Assembly (NCBI GenBank): GCA_905188025.1 | Contig: CAJJKI010000007.1 | Span: 20,854 to 84,853 of the forward strand | Direction: 5' to 3' | Source of the DNA: an uncultured Eubacteriales bacterium | Lineage (GTDB): Bacteria > Bacillota_I > Bacilli_A > RF39 > UBA660 | DNA: 64,000 nt | Shown here: positions 9,002 through 18,610 of the stretch, piece by piece | Layout of the letters: the number at the start of each line of letters is the position of its first letter | How positions within the stretch are numbered: the stretch's first letter is position 1 | The notes under the pieces: model-generated | The model's input: only the letters and a program-made list of their open reading frames with translations | Told to the model about the DNA's origin: nothing | Database searches by the model: none | Position numbers and translations under genes: made by a program

Positions 9002-9856
9002 ATGAATAAGATATTAAAATTAATTTTTATTAGTTTTGCTCTATTTTTTATGACTAATAGGGTATTTGCTTTAACCGTAAGTGATTCTAATATCACTATG
9101 TCTCCAGGTACTAGTAAAGAGGTAGAGTTATCTACCACCACCGAGGTAGAAGTATCAAGAGTTGAATTTACTCTAGTGTATTCTACTTATGACGTACCGG
9201 CGAATTTTGTCGTAAATAATATTTATACCGATGGAAATCCTAATGGTATTAAGCATATCGTTAATTTTGATACTCCCGTATCAGGTACCATCAAACTAGG
9301 TACTGTCAAGATTAATACCGTAAATTCTCCTAGAGAAACTACTGGTACTATTAACATTCATAGTGCTAAAGCTATAACCGCAACCGGTGAAACCATTAAT
9401 CTAAATAGCCAAAATATAAATGTCACTATTGGAGAACCAAAAGACGAGCCAACTAATGATGATTATGATAAAAATCTTTTAAAAGAAATAAAATCTAATA
9501 AAGTAAGAATAGAATTAGTAAAAGATACTTTCGATTATGAAATAACAATAGATAAAGATCTAGAGGAGTTAGATCTAGAACCAATTGCAATCAATGATAA
9601 ATACAAAGTCACAACATCTACACAAAAAATATCTGATCTTGAAGATAATAAAATAACCATCACCGTAGAAGATAATGATAACCATATCGTTACCTATAAC
9701 ATAAAAGTAAATATCCTTAAAGATATAAAAAATGCTACTATTGATAAGAATACATATAAAGAAAAGAATACATATCAAGGCAAATGGTTATTAGCAATAA
9801 TCTTTTTTGGAATAGCTTTATTTGCAAGCTTAGTATATACTAAAAAGGGGAAATAA
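9002..9856 (+). CDS. Membrane-anchored surface protein (cohesin-like and cadherin-like beta-sandwich domains)
   Basis: A signal peptide (residues 1-23, ending VFA) precedes a cohesin-like beta domain (about 24-145) starting ALTVSDSNITMSPGTSKEVEL. A short linker (GEPKDEPTNDD) leads to a domain (about 155-238) with the pattern of the cadherin-like beta-sandwich family, FDYEITIDKDLEELDLEPIA. A C-terminal membrane helix (about 260-278) and a basic tail follow. It is probably displayed on the cell surface. It opens the polysaccharide operon, 20 bases before the dehydratase gene. Its ligand is unknown. Confidence 0.72.
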   Translation: MNKILKLIFISFALFFMTNRVFALTVSDSNITMSPGTSKEVELSTTTEVEVSRVEFTLVYSTYDVPANFVVNNIYTDGNPNGIKHIVNFDTPVSGTIKLGTVKINTVNSPRETTGTINIHSAKAITATGETINLNSQNINVTIGEPKDEPTNDDYDKNLLKEIKSNKVRIELVKDTFDYEITIDKDLEELDLEPIAINDKYKVTTSTQKISDLEDNKITITVEDNDNHIVTYNIKVNILKDIKNATIDKNTYKEKNTYQGKWLLAIIFFGIALFASLVYTKKGK

Positions 9857-9876
9857 TTGAATAGGTGGTTGATCAT

Positions 9877-11748
9877 ATGAAAAAGGTAAAAAAAGTAATG
9901 ACTAAAAAAACTGTGCGGACTATATTATTTATAATTTTAGACATATTAGCACTAACAATATGCTCTCTCTTAGCAATAGCTACACGCTTTGATTTTTCAG
10001 ATATACCTAATATGTATATTGATAATATTTATAATTATCTTTTAATTGATAGTATCATCCTTATATGTATTTTCAAATTATATCGTATCTACAAAAACAT
10101 TTGGTCATATGCTTCAATTAATGAACTTATAAGTATTATTTTTGCATGTACTTCATTTGAAATAGTTGAGTATATTTATAAGTTAATATTTGATATAAAG
10201 CTGCCTCGTAGTTATTATCTAATTAAGTTAATTCTTATGTATATCTTTATATCAGCTATTAGATATTCTTATCGTATAGCTAGAACACTAAGAGATTATT
10301 ACCAAGAAAAAAGTGGCTTAAATAATACTATGATTATCGGAGCTGGAGAAGCCGGTCGTATGCTTTTAACTGAAATGTCTAATAATAAAAATAATTTTAG
10401 TAATAAAGTATGCTGTGTAATTGATGATGATAAAAATAAAATAGGTAATTATATTAAAGGTATCCCTATCGTAGGAAATCGCAAGACCATTGAATATAAT
10501 GCCGAAAAATATAATATTAGTGAAATAATTATTGCTATGCCATCTATTAGTAGAGAAAAGTTAAATCTAATTATAGATGAATGTCAAAAAACAAAATGTA
10601 CTATCAAAACTTTGCCAAGTCTAAGTGAATTAGTGGGTAAACCTACAATGAAAAAAGTAAGACCACTTACGTATGAAGACTTCTTAGGAAGAAAAGAAAT
10701 AGTCGTAGACATAAAAGCTATATCATCCCATCTTGAAGGAGCAAGGGTAATTGTTACTGGTGGTGGTGGTTCAATAGGTAGTGAATTATGTCGTCAAATA
10801 GCTAAATGTAATCCTGAAGAATTAATTATTTTTGATATATACGAAAATAATGCTTATGATATAGAACAAGAACTAATAAGAAATTATCCCAAGTTAAATC
10901 TTAAAACAATTATTGGTTCAGTAAGAGATTATGATAGATTAGAGAACGTTTTTAAAGAGTATCATCCAGAATATGTCTTTCATGCAGCAGCACATAAACA
11001 CGTTCCATTAATGGAGTTTAGTCCCAATGAAGCTATTAAAAATAACTGTTTAGGAACTTTAAATACAGTTAAAATAGCCGATAAATACAAAGTTAAAAAA
11101 TTTGTTTTAATCTCATCAGATAAAGCAGTAAGACCCACTAATGTCATGGGAGCTACTAAAAGAATCTGTGAAATGATCATTCAAGCATATAATAAAAAAT
11201 CAAAAACCGATTATGTAGCAGTAAGATTTGGTAATGTATTAGGCTCTAATGGTTCAGTTATTCCATTATTTCTAAAACAAATAGATAGTGGTGGCCCCGT
11301 AACGGTAACCCATAAAGAAATAACTAGATATTTTATGACCATACCAGAAGCTGTATCATTAATATTACAAGCCTTTTGTTACGCCAATGGTGGTGAAATA
11401 TTTGTATTAGATATGGGAGAACCTGTAAAAATATACGAATTAGCTAAAAAAATAATTCGCTATAAAGGTCTCGAACCAAATGTAGATATTCAAATCAAAA
11501 TAACTGGATTAAGACCAGGAGAAAAATTATATGAAGAATTGCTCATGGATGAAGAAGGATTGCAAAGTACTCCTAATAAATTAATTCATATAGGCAAACC
11601 AATTGCCATGGATGATGATAAATTCTTCAAAGATCTAGATAAATTAATTGAGTATTCATACAAGAATAATAAAGATATAAAAGAAAAAGTAGCTAAAATA
11701 GTAGGTACTTATAAAATAGATAAAGGAAGTAATGAAAATGAAAAATAA
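9877..11748 (+). CDS. UDP-sugar 4,6-dehydratase, CapD/PglF family, membrane-bound
   Basis: It converts a UDP-N-acetylhexosamine to the 4-keto-6-deoxy sugar for surface glycans. Four N-terminal membrane helices (about residues 15-130) precede a first Rossmann domain (MIIGAGEAGRML). The catalytic SDR domain follows, with the NAD motif VTGGGGSIGSE and SSDKAVRPTNVMGATKR. Met replaces the usual SDR Tyr in that motif, as in other family members. Its length (about 620 residues) is typical of PglF/WbpM. The ATG at 9877 has AGGTGG 8 bases upstream. The next gene is the matching aminotransferase. Base usage resembles the host flanks rather than the genes after 12983. Confidence 0.93.
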   Translation: MKKVKKVMTKKTVRTILFIILDILALTICSLLAIATRFDFSDIPNMYIDNIYNYLLIDSIILICIFKLYRIYKNIWSYASINELISIIFACTSFEIVEYIYKLIFDIKLPRSYYLIKLILMYIFISAIRYSYRIARTLRDYYQEKSGLNNTMIIGAGEAGRMLLTEMSNNKNNFSNKVCCVIDDDKNKIGNYIKGIPIVGNRKTIEYNAEKYNISEIIIAMPSISREKLNLIIDECQKTKCTIKTLPSLSELVGKPTMKKVRPLTYEDFLGRKEIVVDIKAISSHLEGARVIVTGGGGSIGSELCRQIAKCNPEELIIFDIYENNAYDIEQELIRNYPKLNLKTIIGSVRDYDRLENVFKEYHPEYVFHAAAHKHVPLMEFSPNEAIKNNCLGTLNTVKIADKYKVKKFVLISSDKAVRPTNVMGATKRICEMIIQAYNKKSKTDYVAVRFGNVLGSNGSVIPLFLKQIDSGGPVTVTHKEITRYFMTIPEAVSLILQAFCYANGGEIFVLDMGEPVKIYELAKKIIRYKGLEPNVDIQIKITGLRPGEKLYEELLMDEEGLQSTPNKLIHIGKPIAMDDDKFFKDLDKLIEYSYKNNKDIKEKVAKIVGTYKIDKGSNENEK

Positions 11749-12865
11749 TAAAAAAATTTATTTAGCCTCTCCCCATATGATGGGAAATGAATTGAAGTAT
11801 GTCAAAGATGCCTTTGATACTAACTGGATAGCTCCTCTAGGGCCATATGTAAATAAATTAGAAGATGATTTCAAAGAATATATGGGCTTACCCGGAGCCA
11901 CAGCTTTAGCTAGTGGAACAGCAGCATTGCATTTAGCCATGAAATTAGCTGGAGTAGGAGAAGGAGATTATGTTTTTTGTTCATCCCTAACATTCTCTGC
12001 TAGTGCTAATCCAATCGTATATGAAAATGCTACTCCAGTATTCATTGATTCTGAACCTGGTAGTTATAATATGAGCCCTGTAGCTTTAGAAAAAGCTTTT
12101 GAAAAATATACTCCCAAAGCTGTAGTAATAGTATCATTATATGGTATGCCAGCTACTATGGATAAGCTTATAAAAATATGTAAAAAACATAAAGTAACTA
12201 TCATTGAAGATGCCGCAGAATCCTTAGGAGCAACTTATAAAGGACGTTTAGTAGGAACTTTTGGTGATTACAATATCATTAGCTTTAATGGTAACAAAAT
12301 AATTACTACTTCAGGAGGAGGAATGCTCCTAACAAAGAAAGAAAAAGATGCCAAAAAAGCTTTATTTTGGGCAACACAAGCTCGTGAACCAGCTAGATAC
12401 TATCAACATAAAGAAATTGGCTACAATTATCGTATGTCTAACGTCTCAGCAGCCATCGGCTGTGGCCAATTTGAATGTCTAGATAAAAAAATAAAAATGA
12501 AACAAGATATCTTTAATCGCTATGTTGAAGCTTTTAAGGATATTCCAGAAATAGAAATGTTAAGTGAAGACAAAGATAGAGTATCTACTCACTGGTTAAG
12601 TATAATGAAATTAAACAGTTCAAAGATTACTCCTAATGATATTATAGATGCCCTAGATAAGGAAAATATTGAATCACGTCCAATATGGAAACCTATGCAC
12701 ATGCAACCAGTATTCAAAAAATGTCCTTTCTTTAATCACAACAAAAAAGGCATCTCCGTATCAGAAGAATTATTTAATACCGGAGTATGTTTACCAAGTG
12801 ATACAAACATGAATAAAAAAGAACAAGAAAGAGTAATAGAGATAATTAGAAATTTATTCGTATAA
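11732..12865 (+). CDS. DegT/DnrJ/EryC1/StrS (PglE-like) sugar aminotransferase
   Basis: This PLP-dependent enzyme likely aminates C4 of the 4-keto sugar made by the preceding dehydratase. The PLP lysine is K189 in SFNGNKI, followed by the TTSGGGML loop. EDAAESLGA provides the cofactor-stacking and aspartate region. The start overlaps the dehydratase by 17 bases, which implies tight coupling; the ATG at 11738 is an alternative. With the dehydratase and the phosphoglycosyltransferase at 12983 it forms a bacillosamine-type route to an amino-sugar initiating residue. The exact sugar is inferred. Confidence 0.92.
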   Translation: MKMKNNKKIYLASPHMMGNELKYVKDAFDTNWIAPLGPYVNKLEDDFKEYMGLPGATALASGTAALHLAMKLAGVGEGDYVFCSSLTFSASANPIVYENATPVFIDSEPGSYNMSPVALEKAFEKYTPKAVVIVSLYGMPATMDKLIKICKKHKVTIIEDAAESLGATYKGRLVGTFGDYNIISFNGNKIITTSGGGMLLTKKEKDAKKALFWATQAREPARYYQHKEIGYNYRMSNVSAAIGCGQFECLDKKIKMKQDIFNRYVEAFKDIPEIEMLSEDKDRVSTHWLSIMKLNSSKITPNDIIDALDKENIESRPIWKPMHMQPVFKKCPFFNHNKKGISVSEELFNTGVCLPSDTNMNKKEQERVIEIIRNLFV

Positions 12866-12890
12866 ATAATGACAAATTATGACAAATATA

Positions 12891-12919
12891 TAGAAAATAA
12901 TTGAAATAAATGATATAAT
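12891..12919 (+). promoter_or_regulatory. Possible internal promoter before the phosphoglycosyltransferase
   Basis: TAGAAA, a 17-base spacer and TATAAT (12914-12919) lie in the 117-base gap. The -10 is perfect but the -35 is poor. Confidence 0.4.
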
Positions 12920-12982
12920 TTATTTAAGGTTGAAAATAATTAACTTGATAGATTATATCATTTTTTAGGGAGTAAGATATTT

Positions 12983-13588
12983 ATGTATAAAAAATATATC
13001 AAAAGGCTATTAGATATAGTGTTATCACTAATAGCCATTATCATAACTTTACCAATATTTTTAATAATTGGTATCCTTGTTTTAATATTTTTAGGCAAAC
13101 CAGCTATATTTAGACAAAAACGTCCTGGCAAAAACGAAAAAATCTTTACTATGTATAAGTTTAGAACCATGTCTAATAAAAAAGATAAAGATGGTAACTT
13201 ATTGCCAAATGAATTAAGAATTACAAAATTTGGCAACTTTTTAAGAAAAACCAGTTTAGATGAAATACCGGAATTTATTAACATTTTAAAAGGTGATATG
13301 TCTTTTGTGGGTCCAAGGCCTTTAAGAGTAGATTACCTACCACTGTATAATAAAGAACAAAAGCATCGCCATGATATAAGACCTGGATTGACTGGGCTTG
13401 CGCAGGTGAGTGGTAGAAATAATATAACATGGTCAGAAAAATTTAAATATGATTTAGAATATGTGAATAATATAACATTTCAAAATGATTTAAAAATTGT
13501 ATTTTTAACAATTGAAAAAGTAATATTAAGAAAAGATATATACAGTGATAATAAAGGGTTTACAGAAAAATTTACAGGTGATAACTAA
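12983..13588 (+). CDS. Initiating sugar phosphate transferase (PglC/EpsL-like)
   Basis: This monotopic phosphoglycosyltransferase transfers a sugar phosphate from a UDP-sugar to undecaprenyl phosphate, the first membrane step of glycan assembly. A single N-terminal helix (about residues 8-34) leads to FRQKRPGKNEKIFTMYKFRTM, then LRKTSLDEIPEFINILKGD with the catalytic Asp-Glu pair, then MSFVGPRPL and IRPGLTGLAQVSGRN. At 201 residues it is the minimal PglC-type form. From here on the coding strand is markedly A-rich compared with the two genes upstream. Confidence 0.95.
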   Translation: MYKKYIKRLLDIVLSLIAIIITLPIFLIIGILVLIFLGKPAIFRQKRPGKNEKIFTMYKFRTMSNKKDKDGNLLPNELRITKFGNFLRKTSLDEIPEFINILKGDMSFVGPRPLRVDYLPLYNKEQKHRHDIRPGLTGLAQVSGRNNITWSEKFKYDLEYVNNITFQNDLKIVFLTIEKVILRKDIYSDNKGFTEKFTGDN

Positions 13589-14133
13589 TGGATGAATCTA
13601 AAAAAGATATTACAATAAGAAAATTTGAAGAAAAGGATATTCCAAACAAAGTAAAATGGATAAATGACAAGTGTAATAATAATTATTTACATTATGATTT
13701 GCCATTAACACTAGATAAAACAGCAATATGGTATGAAAATATTAAAAACTTATCCAATAGATATGATGCAATTATAGAATACAAAAAGATTCCGGTAGGA
13801 GTAATAGGCATAATAAATATAGGCAAACGCAAAGGTGAATACTATATTACACTCGGAGAAACGGATTACAAAAGAAAAGGAATAAGCTATGTGGCATCGC
13901 AAAAATTAATTGATTATGGTTTTTCAGAATTGGGATTAGAAAAAATATGGCTATGTGTAGACTATGATAATATAGCAGCTAGAAAATTATATGAAAAATT
14001 AGGTTTCAAATTAGAAGGAATATTAAGAAAAGATATATATTTTAAAGGAAAAATGATAGATAGATGCATGTATGGAATCATAAAAGAAGAATGGAGTGAC
14101 AGAAATGAACATACTAATAACAAGCGCGGGTAG
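13588..14133 (+). CDS. GNAT family N-acetyltransferase
   Basis: This RimI/RimJ-like acetyltransferase has 181 residues. The acetyl-CoA-binding segment is YKRKGISYVASQKLIDYGF, and the terminal part LCVDYDNIAARKLYEKLGFKLEG is diagnostic of GNAT proteins. The start overlaps the preceding stop (TAATG). Placed after a dehydratase, an aminotransferase and a phosphoglycosyltransferase, it may acetylate the new 4-amino group, as PglD does with a different (hexapeptide) fold. This role is inferred from context. Confidence 0.88.
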   Translation: MDESKKDITIRKFEEKDIPNKVKWINDKCNNNYLHYDLPLTLDKTAIWYENIKNLSNRYDAIIEYKKIPVGVIGIINIGKRKGEYYITLGETDYKRKGISYVASQKLIDYGFSELGLEKIWLCVDYDNIAARKLYEKLGFKLEGILRKDIYFKGKMIDRCMYGIIKEEWSDRNEHTNNKRG

Positions 14134-15067
14134 TAGAAATAAAATAGTACAATATTTTAAAAGAGAAATAAAAGAAAACGGAAAAGTCATAGCAACCGAT
14201 ATGAGCAATTTAGCCCCAGCAATATACGACGCAGATAAATTTTATTTAGTTCCAAGAATAGATCATAAAGATTATATAGAAACACTATTAGACATTTGCA
14301 AAAAAGAAAAAATAGATTGTATTTTTGCACTAATTGATCCTGAACTATCACTGATAGCAAAAAATAAAAATAAATTTTTAGAAATAGGAGCCACACCGTT
14401 GATTTCAAATTATAATGCAGTAGAATTAGCATTTAATAAGTATGAAATGTATAAATATTTAACAAAAAAAAATGTAAAAACACCTAAAACATATATAGAC
14501 AAAAAAGAATTTTATAATGATTTAGATAATTCTAAAATTAAATTTCCAGTGTTTGTAAAACCGGTTACAGGAAGTGCAAGTATAAATATTTCAAAAGTTA
14601 ACTCACAAGAAGAAATAGAATTACTATTTTCATTATATGATGATTTAATAATACAAGAATATATGGACGGTCAAGAAATAGGAGCAGATGTATATATTGA
14701 TCCAATTTCCAAAAAAGTAGTTTCAATATTTACAAAAGAAAAAATTAAAATGAGAGCTGGAGAAACAGATAAATCCAGATCTTTTAAAGATGAAAAATTG
14801 TTTAATTTAATTACTACAACGGTTGAAGAAATAGGTTACGAATATATGATAGATATGGATATTTTTAAAATAAATAATGAATATTACATTTCCGAAATAA
14901 ATCCTAGATTTGGTGGCGGATACCCACACGCATACGAATCAGGAGTTAATTTTCCCGAACTAATTATCAATTCAATAAACGGCATAGAAAATAAAAATGA
15001 AATAGGCCATTATGAAGAAAATATTTATATGATGAAATATAATGAAATAAAAATAGTTAAAGAATAA
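14105..15067 (+). CDS. ATP-grasp domain protein (carbamoyl-phosphate-synthase-like)
   Basis: The N-terminal preATP-grasp domain begins MNILITSAGSRNKIVQYF. The ATP-grasp fold follows with FPVFVKPVTGSASINISKV (nucleotide-binding Lys) and IIQEYMDGQEIGADVYID. ISEINPRFGGGYP holds the Mg-binding Glu-Asn. Such enzymes ligate a carboxylate to an amine or related nucleophile. The ATG at 14105 has GGAG 8 bases upstream and lies inside the GNAT gene, so they are coupled. The adjacent CapK-like adenylating enzyme suggests the pair attaches an acyl or amino-acid group to the glycan. Confidence 0.88.
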   Translation: MNILITSAGSRNKIVQYFKREIKENGKVIATDMSNLAPAIYDADKFYLVPRIDHKDYIETLLDICKKEKIDCIFALIDPELSLIAKNKNKFLEIGATPLISNYNAVELAFNKYEMYKYLTKKNVKTPKTYIDKKEFYNDLDNSKIKFPVFVKPVTGSASINISKVNSQEEIELLFSLYDDLIIQEYMDGQEIGADVYIDPISKKVVSIFTKEKIKMRAGETDKSRSFKDEKLFNLITTTVEEIGYEYMIDMDIFKINNEYYISEINPRFGGGYPHAYESGVNFPELIINSINGIENKNEIGHYEENIYMMKYNEIKIVKE

Positions 15068-15078
15068 GAGGAGCATAA

Positions 15079-16350
15079 ATGGATTCATTTATAAGAAGAG
15101 TTACCTTTTGGTGCCTTGATATAATAAAAGGCAGTAAAGTATTAAAAAACGTTAAAGAAATAAAAAAAATAATTAATGTAGGGAAAAGTAATCAAAAACA
15201 ATTGAATAATATCTTGACATACGCTTGTAACAATTCTGATTATTACAAGAAAATTAATTCAACAAATTTAAAAGATTTCCCTGTTATGGATAAGAAAAAA
15301 TTAGTAGAAGCTTATGACAAGATACTAATAGGTGATATTAATGAGAAAAAGTTACATTGGACTTGTACTAGTGGATCAACTGGAACCCCATTAAAAATAC
15401 CGCAAGATCGAGAAAAAAGAAATAGAACAAAAGCAGATTTGATTTTTTTCAATAAAAAAGCTGACTGGCAATTAGGAGATAAATATGTTTTTATTCGATC
15501 ATGGACCAGTCAATATAAAATGTCAAAGTTACGTATTTTTGCACAAAATTTCATAATGATAGATACAAACACATTCAACGATAAATCAAAAGAAGAATTA
15601 AGAAAACTGCTCAAAAAAGATAAAAAAATTAAATGTATATTAGGATATTCATCAGCATTGACAAGCTTTGTAGAATATTTGCAGAGAAAAAAAGATAATG
15701 CATCAATGTTCCATATTAATGTGATAGTAACAGCATCTGATGAATTAACTCAAAGTGCAAAAAAGCAATTAAAAAAAATGTTTAACTGCAAAATTATAAA
15801 CAGAATTTCCAATGAGGAACATGGGTTACTAGCAATGAATTTTGATAATACCGACTATTTTACACTTAATACAGCGAGTTACTATTTTGAAATTTTAAAG
15901 TTAGATTCTGACATTCCAGCTGAATTTGGTGAATTAGGGAGATTAGTGGTAACAGATTTATATAATAAAAAATTTCCTTTAATAAGGTATGATATAGGAG
16001 ATTTAGCAATAGGGATATCAAAAGATAATAAAGGTAGTATTAACAAGCTAAGTTCGTTTGAAGGTCGTAGTGGTGATATTTTGTACAACAGTGATGGAGC
16101 CCCAATAACATGTGTTTCACTATCAACTCATTTATGCACAATACCAGGAATAAGTCATTATCAATTGCAAATTAAGAATAATGTTAAAACTTTATGTATA
16201 GTGCCTAGTGATGAAAAAATTGATAATAATTTATTGAGACAAAAACTTAATGAAATATTTGGAAAAAAAGAAAAAATTAATGTTGAAATGGTAAAAAATA
16301 TATCACTAGAAAAAAATGGCAAATACAGAACTATCAAGTTTATAAAATAA
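15079..16350 (+). CDS. CapK/PaaK-like adenylate-forming enzyme
   Basis: It belongs to the phenylacetate-CoA ligase/CapK branch of the ANL superfamily. The P-loop-like motif TCTSGSTGTPLKIP lies at about residues 94-107, and FPLIRYDIGDLA carries the conserved YxxGD-type block. The C-terminal subdomain ends KNGKYRTIKFIK with the expected late Lys. It would activate a carboxylic acid as an adenylate. CapK-type genes are common in capsule clusters. It begins 11 bases after the ATP-grasp gene behind AGAGGAG. The substrate is unknown. Confidence 0.88.
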   Translation: MDSFIRRVTFWCLDIIKGSKVLKNVKEIKKIINVGKSNQKQLNNILTYACNNSDYYKKINSTNLKDFPVMDKKKLVEAYDKILIGDINEKKLHWTCTSGSTGTPLKIPQDREKRNRTKADLIFFNKKADWQLGDKYVFIRSWTSQYKMSKLRIFAQNFIMIDTNTFNDKSKEELRKLLKKDKKIKCILGYSSALTSFVEYLQRKKDNASMFHINVIVTASDELTQSAKKQLKKMFNCKIINRISNEEHGLLAMNFDNTDYFTLNTASYYFEILKLDSDIPAEFGELGRLVVTDLYNKKFPLIRYDIGDLAIGISKDNKGSINKLSSFEGRSGDILYNSDGAPITCVSLSTHLCTIPGISHYQLQIKNNVKTLCIVPSDEKIDNNLLRQKLNEIFGKKEKINVEMVKNISLEKNGKYRTIKFIK

Positions 16351-16384
16351 ATAAAAATACATTTCTAGATAAGGAGAGATAACT

Positions 16385-17497
16385 ATGAAAGAAAAAAAAG
16401 TTTTATTTGTAGCATCGGTATTAGGCCACATAACAGCATTTCATACGCCATATCTAAAAATGTTCAAAGAAAACAATTGGAAAACTTATGTCTTTGCAAA
16501 AAAAACTGTAAACAGTATAAATAAACTAGAATTTTGTGATAAATTCTATGATGAGCAAATAGAAAGAAATCCATTAAGCATAATCAACATTAAAGAAATT
16601 AAAAAATTGAAAAATATAATTGATATAGAAAAATTTGATATTATTCATTGTCACACACCAATTGGAGCAGTTATAACCAGATTGGCAGCAAAAAAAGCAA
16701 GAGAAAAGTATGGAACAAGAGTTATATATACGGTTCATGGGTTTCATTTTTTTAAAGGGGCACCACTAAAAAACTGGTTAATATTTTATCCTATAGAGTG
16801 GTATCTTTCAAAGTTAACTGACACGTTAATAACCATTAACATCGAAGATTATCTCTTTGCTAAAAAACATTTTAATAAGAGATGCAAGGAAATACAATAC
16901 GTACCAGGAGTTGGAATTGACGTCAAAAAGTTTGATGTCAAACTATCACAAAAAGAAAAAACGGCACTAAAAGAATCATTAGGTTTAAAAAAAGAAGATT
17001 ATGTACTCACATGTATTGCTAGATTAGATAAAAACAAAAGTCAAGACTTTCTGATAGATAGAATGAAAGAACTAGCAAAAAAAGACCAGAATATTAAGCT
17101 ATTATTGGTGGGCCCTGATGAACTTAACGGAAAATACCAAGAAAAAGCAAAAAAATATAAACTAAATAATAGCATCTATTTTGCAGGGAAAAGAAGTGAT
17201 ATTCCGCAAATATTAAAAATAACTGATATTGTAGTAAGTGCATCAAAAAGGGAAGGACTACCGGTAAATATAATGGAAGCTTTAGCTTCAAATATACCAG
17301 TAGTTGCATTAAACTGCAGAGGAATGAGTGACCTGGTAGCAAATGGCCTAAACGGTTATATAGTAGCCAATAAAGAAGAATACGTTAATAAAATACTAGA
17401 AATAAAAAATAATAATACACTTGAAAAAATTAAATTAGAACAAAAATTTATAATATCATCTGTAGAAAAAGAAATGAAAAAAATATATAAACTGTAA
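16385..17497 (+). CDS. Glycosyltransferase family 4 (EpsD-like)
   Basis: This is a GT-B-fold retaining glycosyltransferase. The N-terminal acceptor domain has VLGHITAFHTPYLKMF and HCHTPIGAVITRLAA. The C-terminal donor domain has CIARLDKNKSQDFLI, and REGLPVNIMEALASNIPVVA is the GT4 EX7E signature. It extends the undecaprenyl-linked oligosaccharide in the cytoplasm. At 370 residues it is full length. It lies in the middle of the operon with AAGGAGAG before the ATG. Donor and linkage cannot be read from sequence. Confidence 0.93.
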   Translation: MKEKKVLFVASVLGHITAFHTPYLKMFKENNWKTYVFAKKTVNSINKLEFCDKFYDEQIERNPLSIINIKEIKKLKNIIDIEKFDIIHCHTPIGAVITRLAAKKAREKYGTRVIYTVHGFHFFKGAPLKNWLIFYPIEWYLSKLTDTLITINIEDYLFAKKHFNKRCKEIQYVPGVGIDVKKFDVKLSQKEKTALKESLGLKKEDYVLTCIARLDKNKSQDFLIDRMKELAKKDQNIKLLLVGPDELNGKYQEKAKKYKLNNSIYFAGKRSDIPQILKITDIVVSASKREGLPVNIMEALASNIPVVALNCRGMSDLVANGLNGYIVANKEEYVNKILEIKNNNTLEKIKLEQKFIISSVEKEMKKIYKL

Positions 17498-17518
17498 TAA
17501 TTATAAGAAAGGAATAAA

Positions 17519-18592
17519 ATGGAAAATATTTTAAGCTTTATATTATATATAATAATATATTTAATATCTGCGATTTTGATGACTAGAAGTATAAAAAAGA
17601 AACGAAAAGTTTTATTCATAATAGCACTTTTAATTCCAGTAATATTTGCCAGTCTTAGATACTGTGTAGGCACCGATTACGAAAACTATCATTATACATA
17701 TATAAATTATTCGCATCTTTCAATAAAAGATTTTCTGAAAATAGGAGTCAATAACCCTGGATTATTTTTGATAATAAAAATTGCCAGTACAATTGGAAAT
17801 GAAAAAACATTTTTTGGATTATGTGCATTGATAATATATTGGATATTTATAATAAGAATAAAAAAAGATTATGAAAAGTATTCATTGTTTTTATTAATTT
17901 TTCTTTTTTTAATGCAGCCATTTACAAACGGTTTTAACATAATTAGACAAACTATTGCAATATCAATATCTTTTGCAAACTTTCAAAATATATATGATAG
18001 AAAATTGAAAAAATTTATGTTACTATTGTTTATTGCGATGGTATTTCATGTTACAGCAATAGTAACATTACCAATGTATTTTTTATACAGTGAAAATAAA
18101 AAAAGCCCATATTCATGGAAGTCAATATTTATAGTATTATTTAGTATAATAATATTTAGTAACATACAATTAATTTTTCCAATGCTAAGTAAATTATCAT
18201 TCTTAAGTCAATATAGTTCATATTTATCATCTACAGCAACAGTCGGTAGCAATGCTTCACTATTGTTAAAATCAATAGTAATATTGTTTATACTTATTTT
18301 CAAAAGAAACTTAGAAAAACATGATAAGAAAAACAGTTTTTTAATAATGTTGCTGTTAATTTCATTAAGTTTAGAATTAACTGGTTTTTTCTCTGCATTT
18401 ATAAAAAGATTATCCATGTATTATTATAGTATTCCATCAATCCTGTTACTATCTCAAATACCAAAAGTTGTAAAAAGCAGCAGAAATAAATTGTTAATGT
18501 ATTTAGGTATATTCACATATGCCATACTATTATTCTTCATAAGCTACGTCATATTTAAACAGTCAAATATAATACCATATAGAATTAAATAA
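17519..18592 (+). CDS. EpsG/Wzy-type polysaccharide polymerase
   Basis: This 357-residue polytopic protein has about ten membrane helices and ends with a basic tail. The early periplasmic loop ASLRYCVGTDYENYHYTYIN is the EpsG-family hallmark (R-x2-VGxDYxNY). FNIIRQTIAISISF and MVFHVTAIVTLPMYFL are also typical. It likely polymerises lipid-linked repeat units outside the membrane. AAGAAAGGAA precedes the ATG. Confidence 0.92.
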   Translation: MENILSFILYIIIYLISAILMTRSIKKKRKVLFIIALLIPVIFASLRYCVGTDYENYHYTYINYSHLSIKDFLKIGVNNPGLFLIIKIASTIGNEKTFFGLCALIIYWIFIIRIKKDYEKYSLFLLIFLFLMQPFTNGFNIIRQTIAISISFANFQNIYDRKLKKFMLLLFIAMVFHVTAIVTLPMYFLYSENKKSPYSWKSIFIVLFSIIIFSNIQLIFPMLSKLSFLSQYSSYLSSTATVGSNASLLLKSIVILFILIFKRNLEKHDKKNSFLIMLLLISLSLELTGFFSAFIKRLSMYYYSIPSILLLSQIPKVVKSSRNKLLMYLGIFTYAILLFFISYVIFKQSNIIPYRIK

Positions 18593-18610
18593 AATTGTAA
18601 GGAGGAACAA

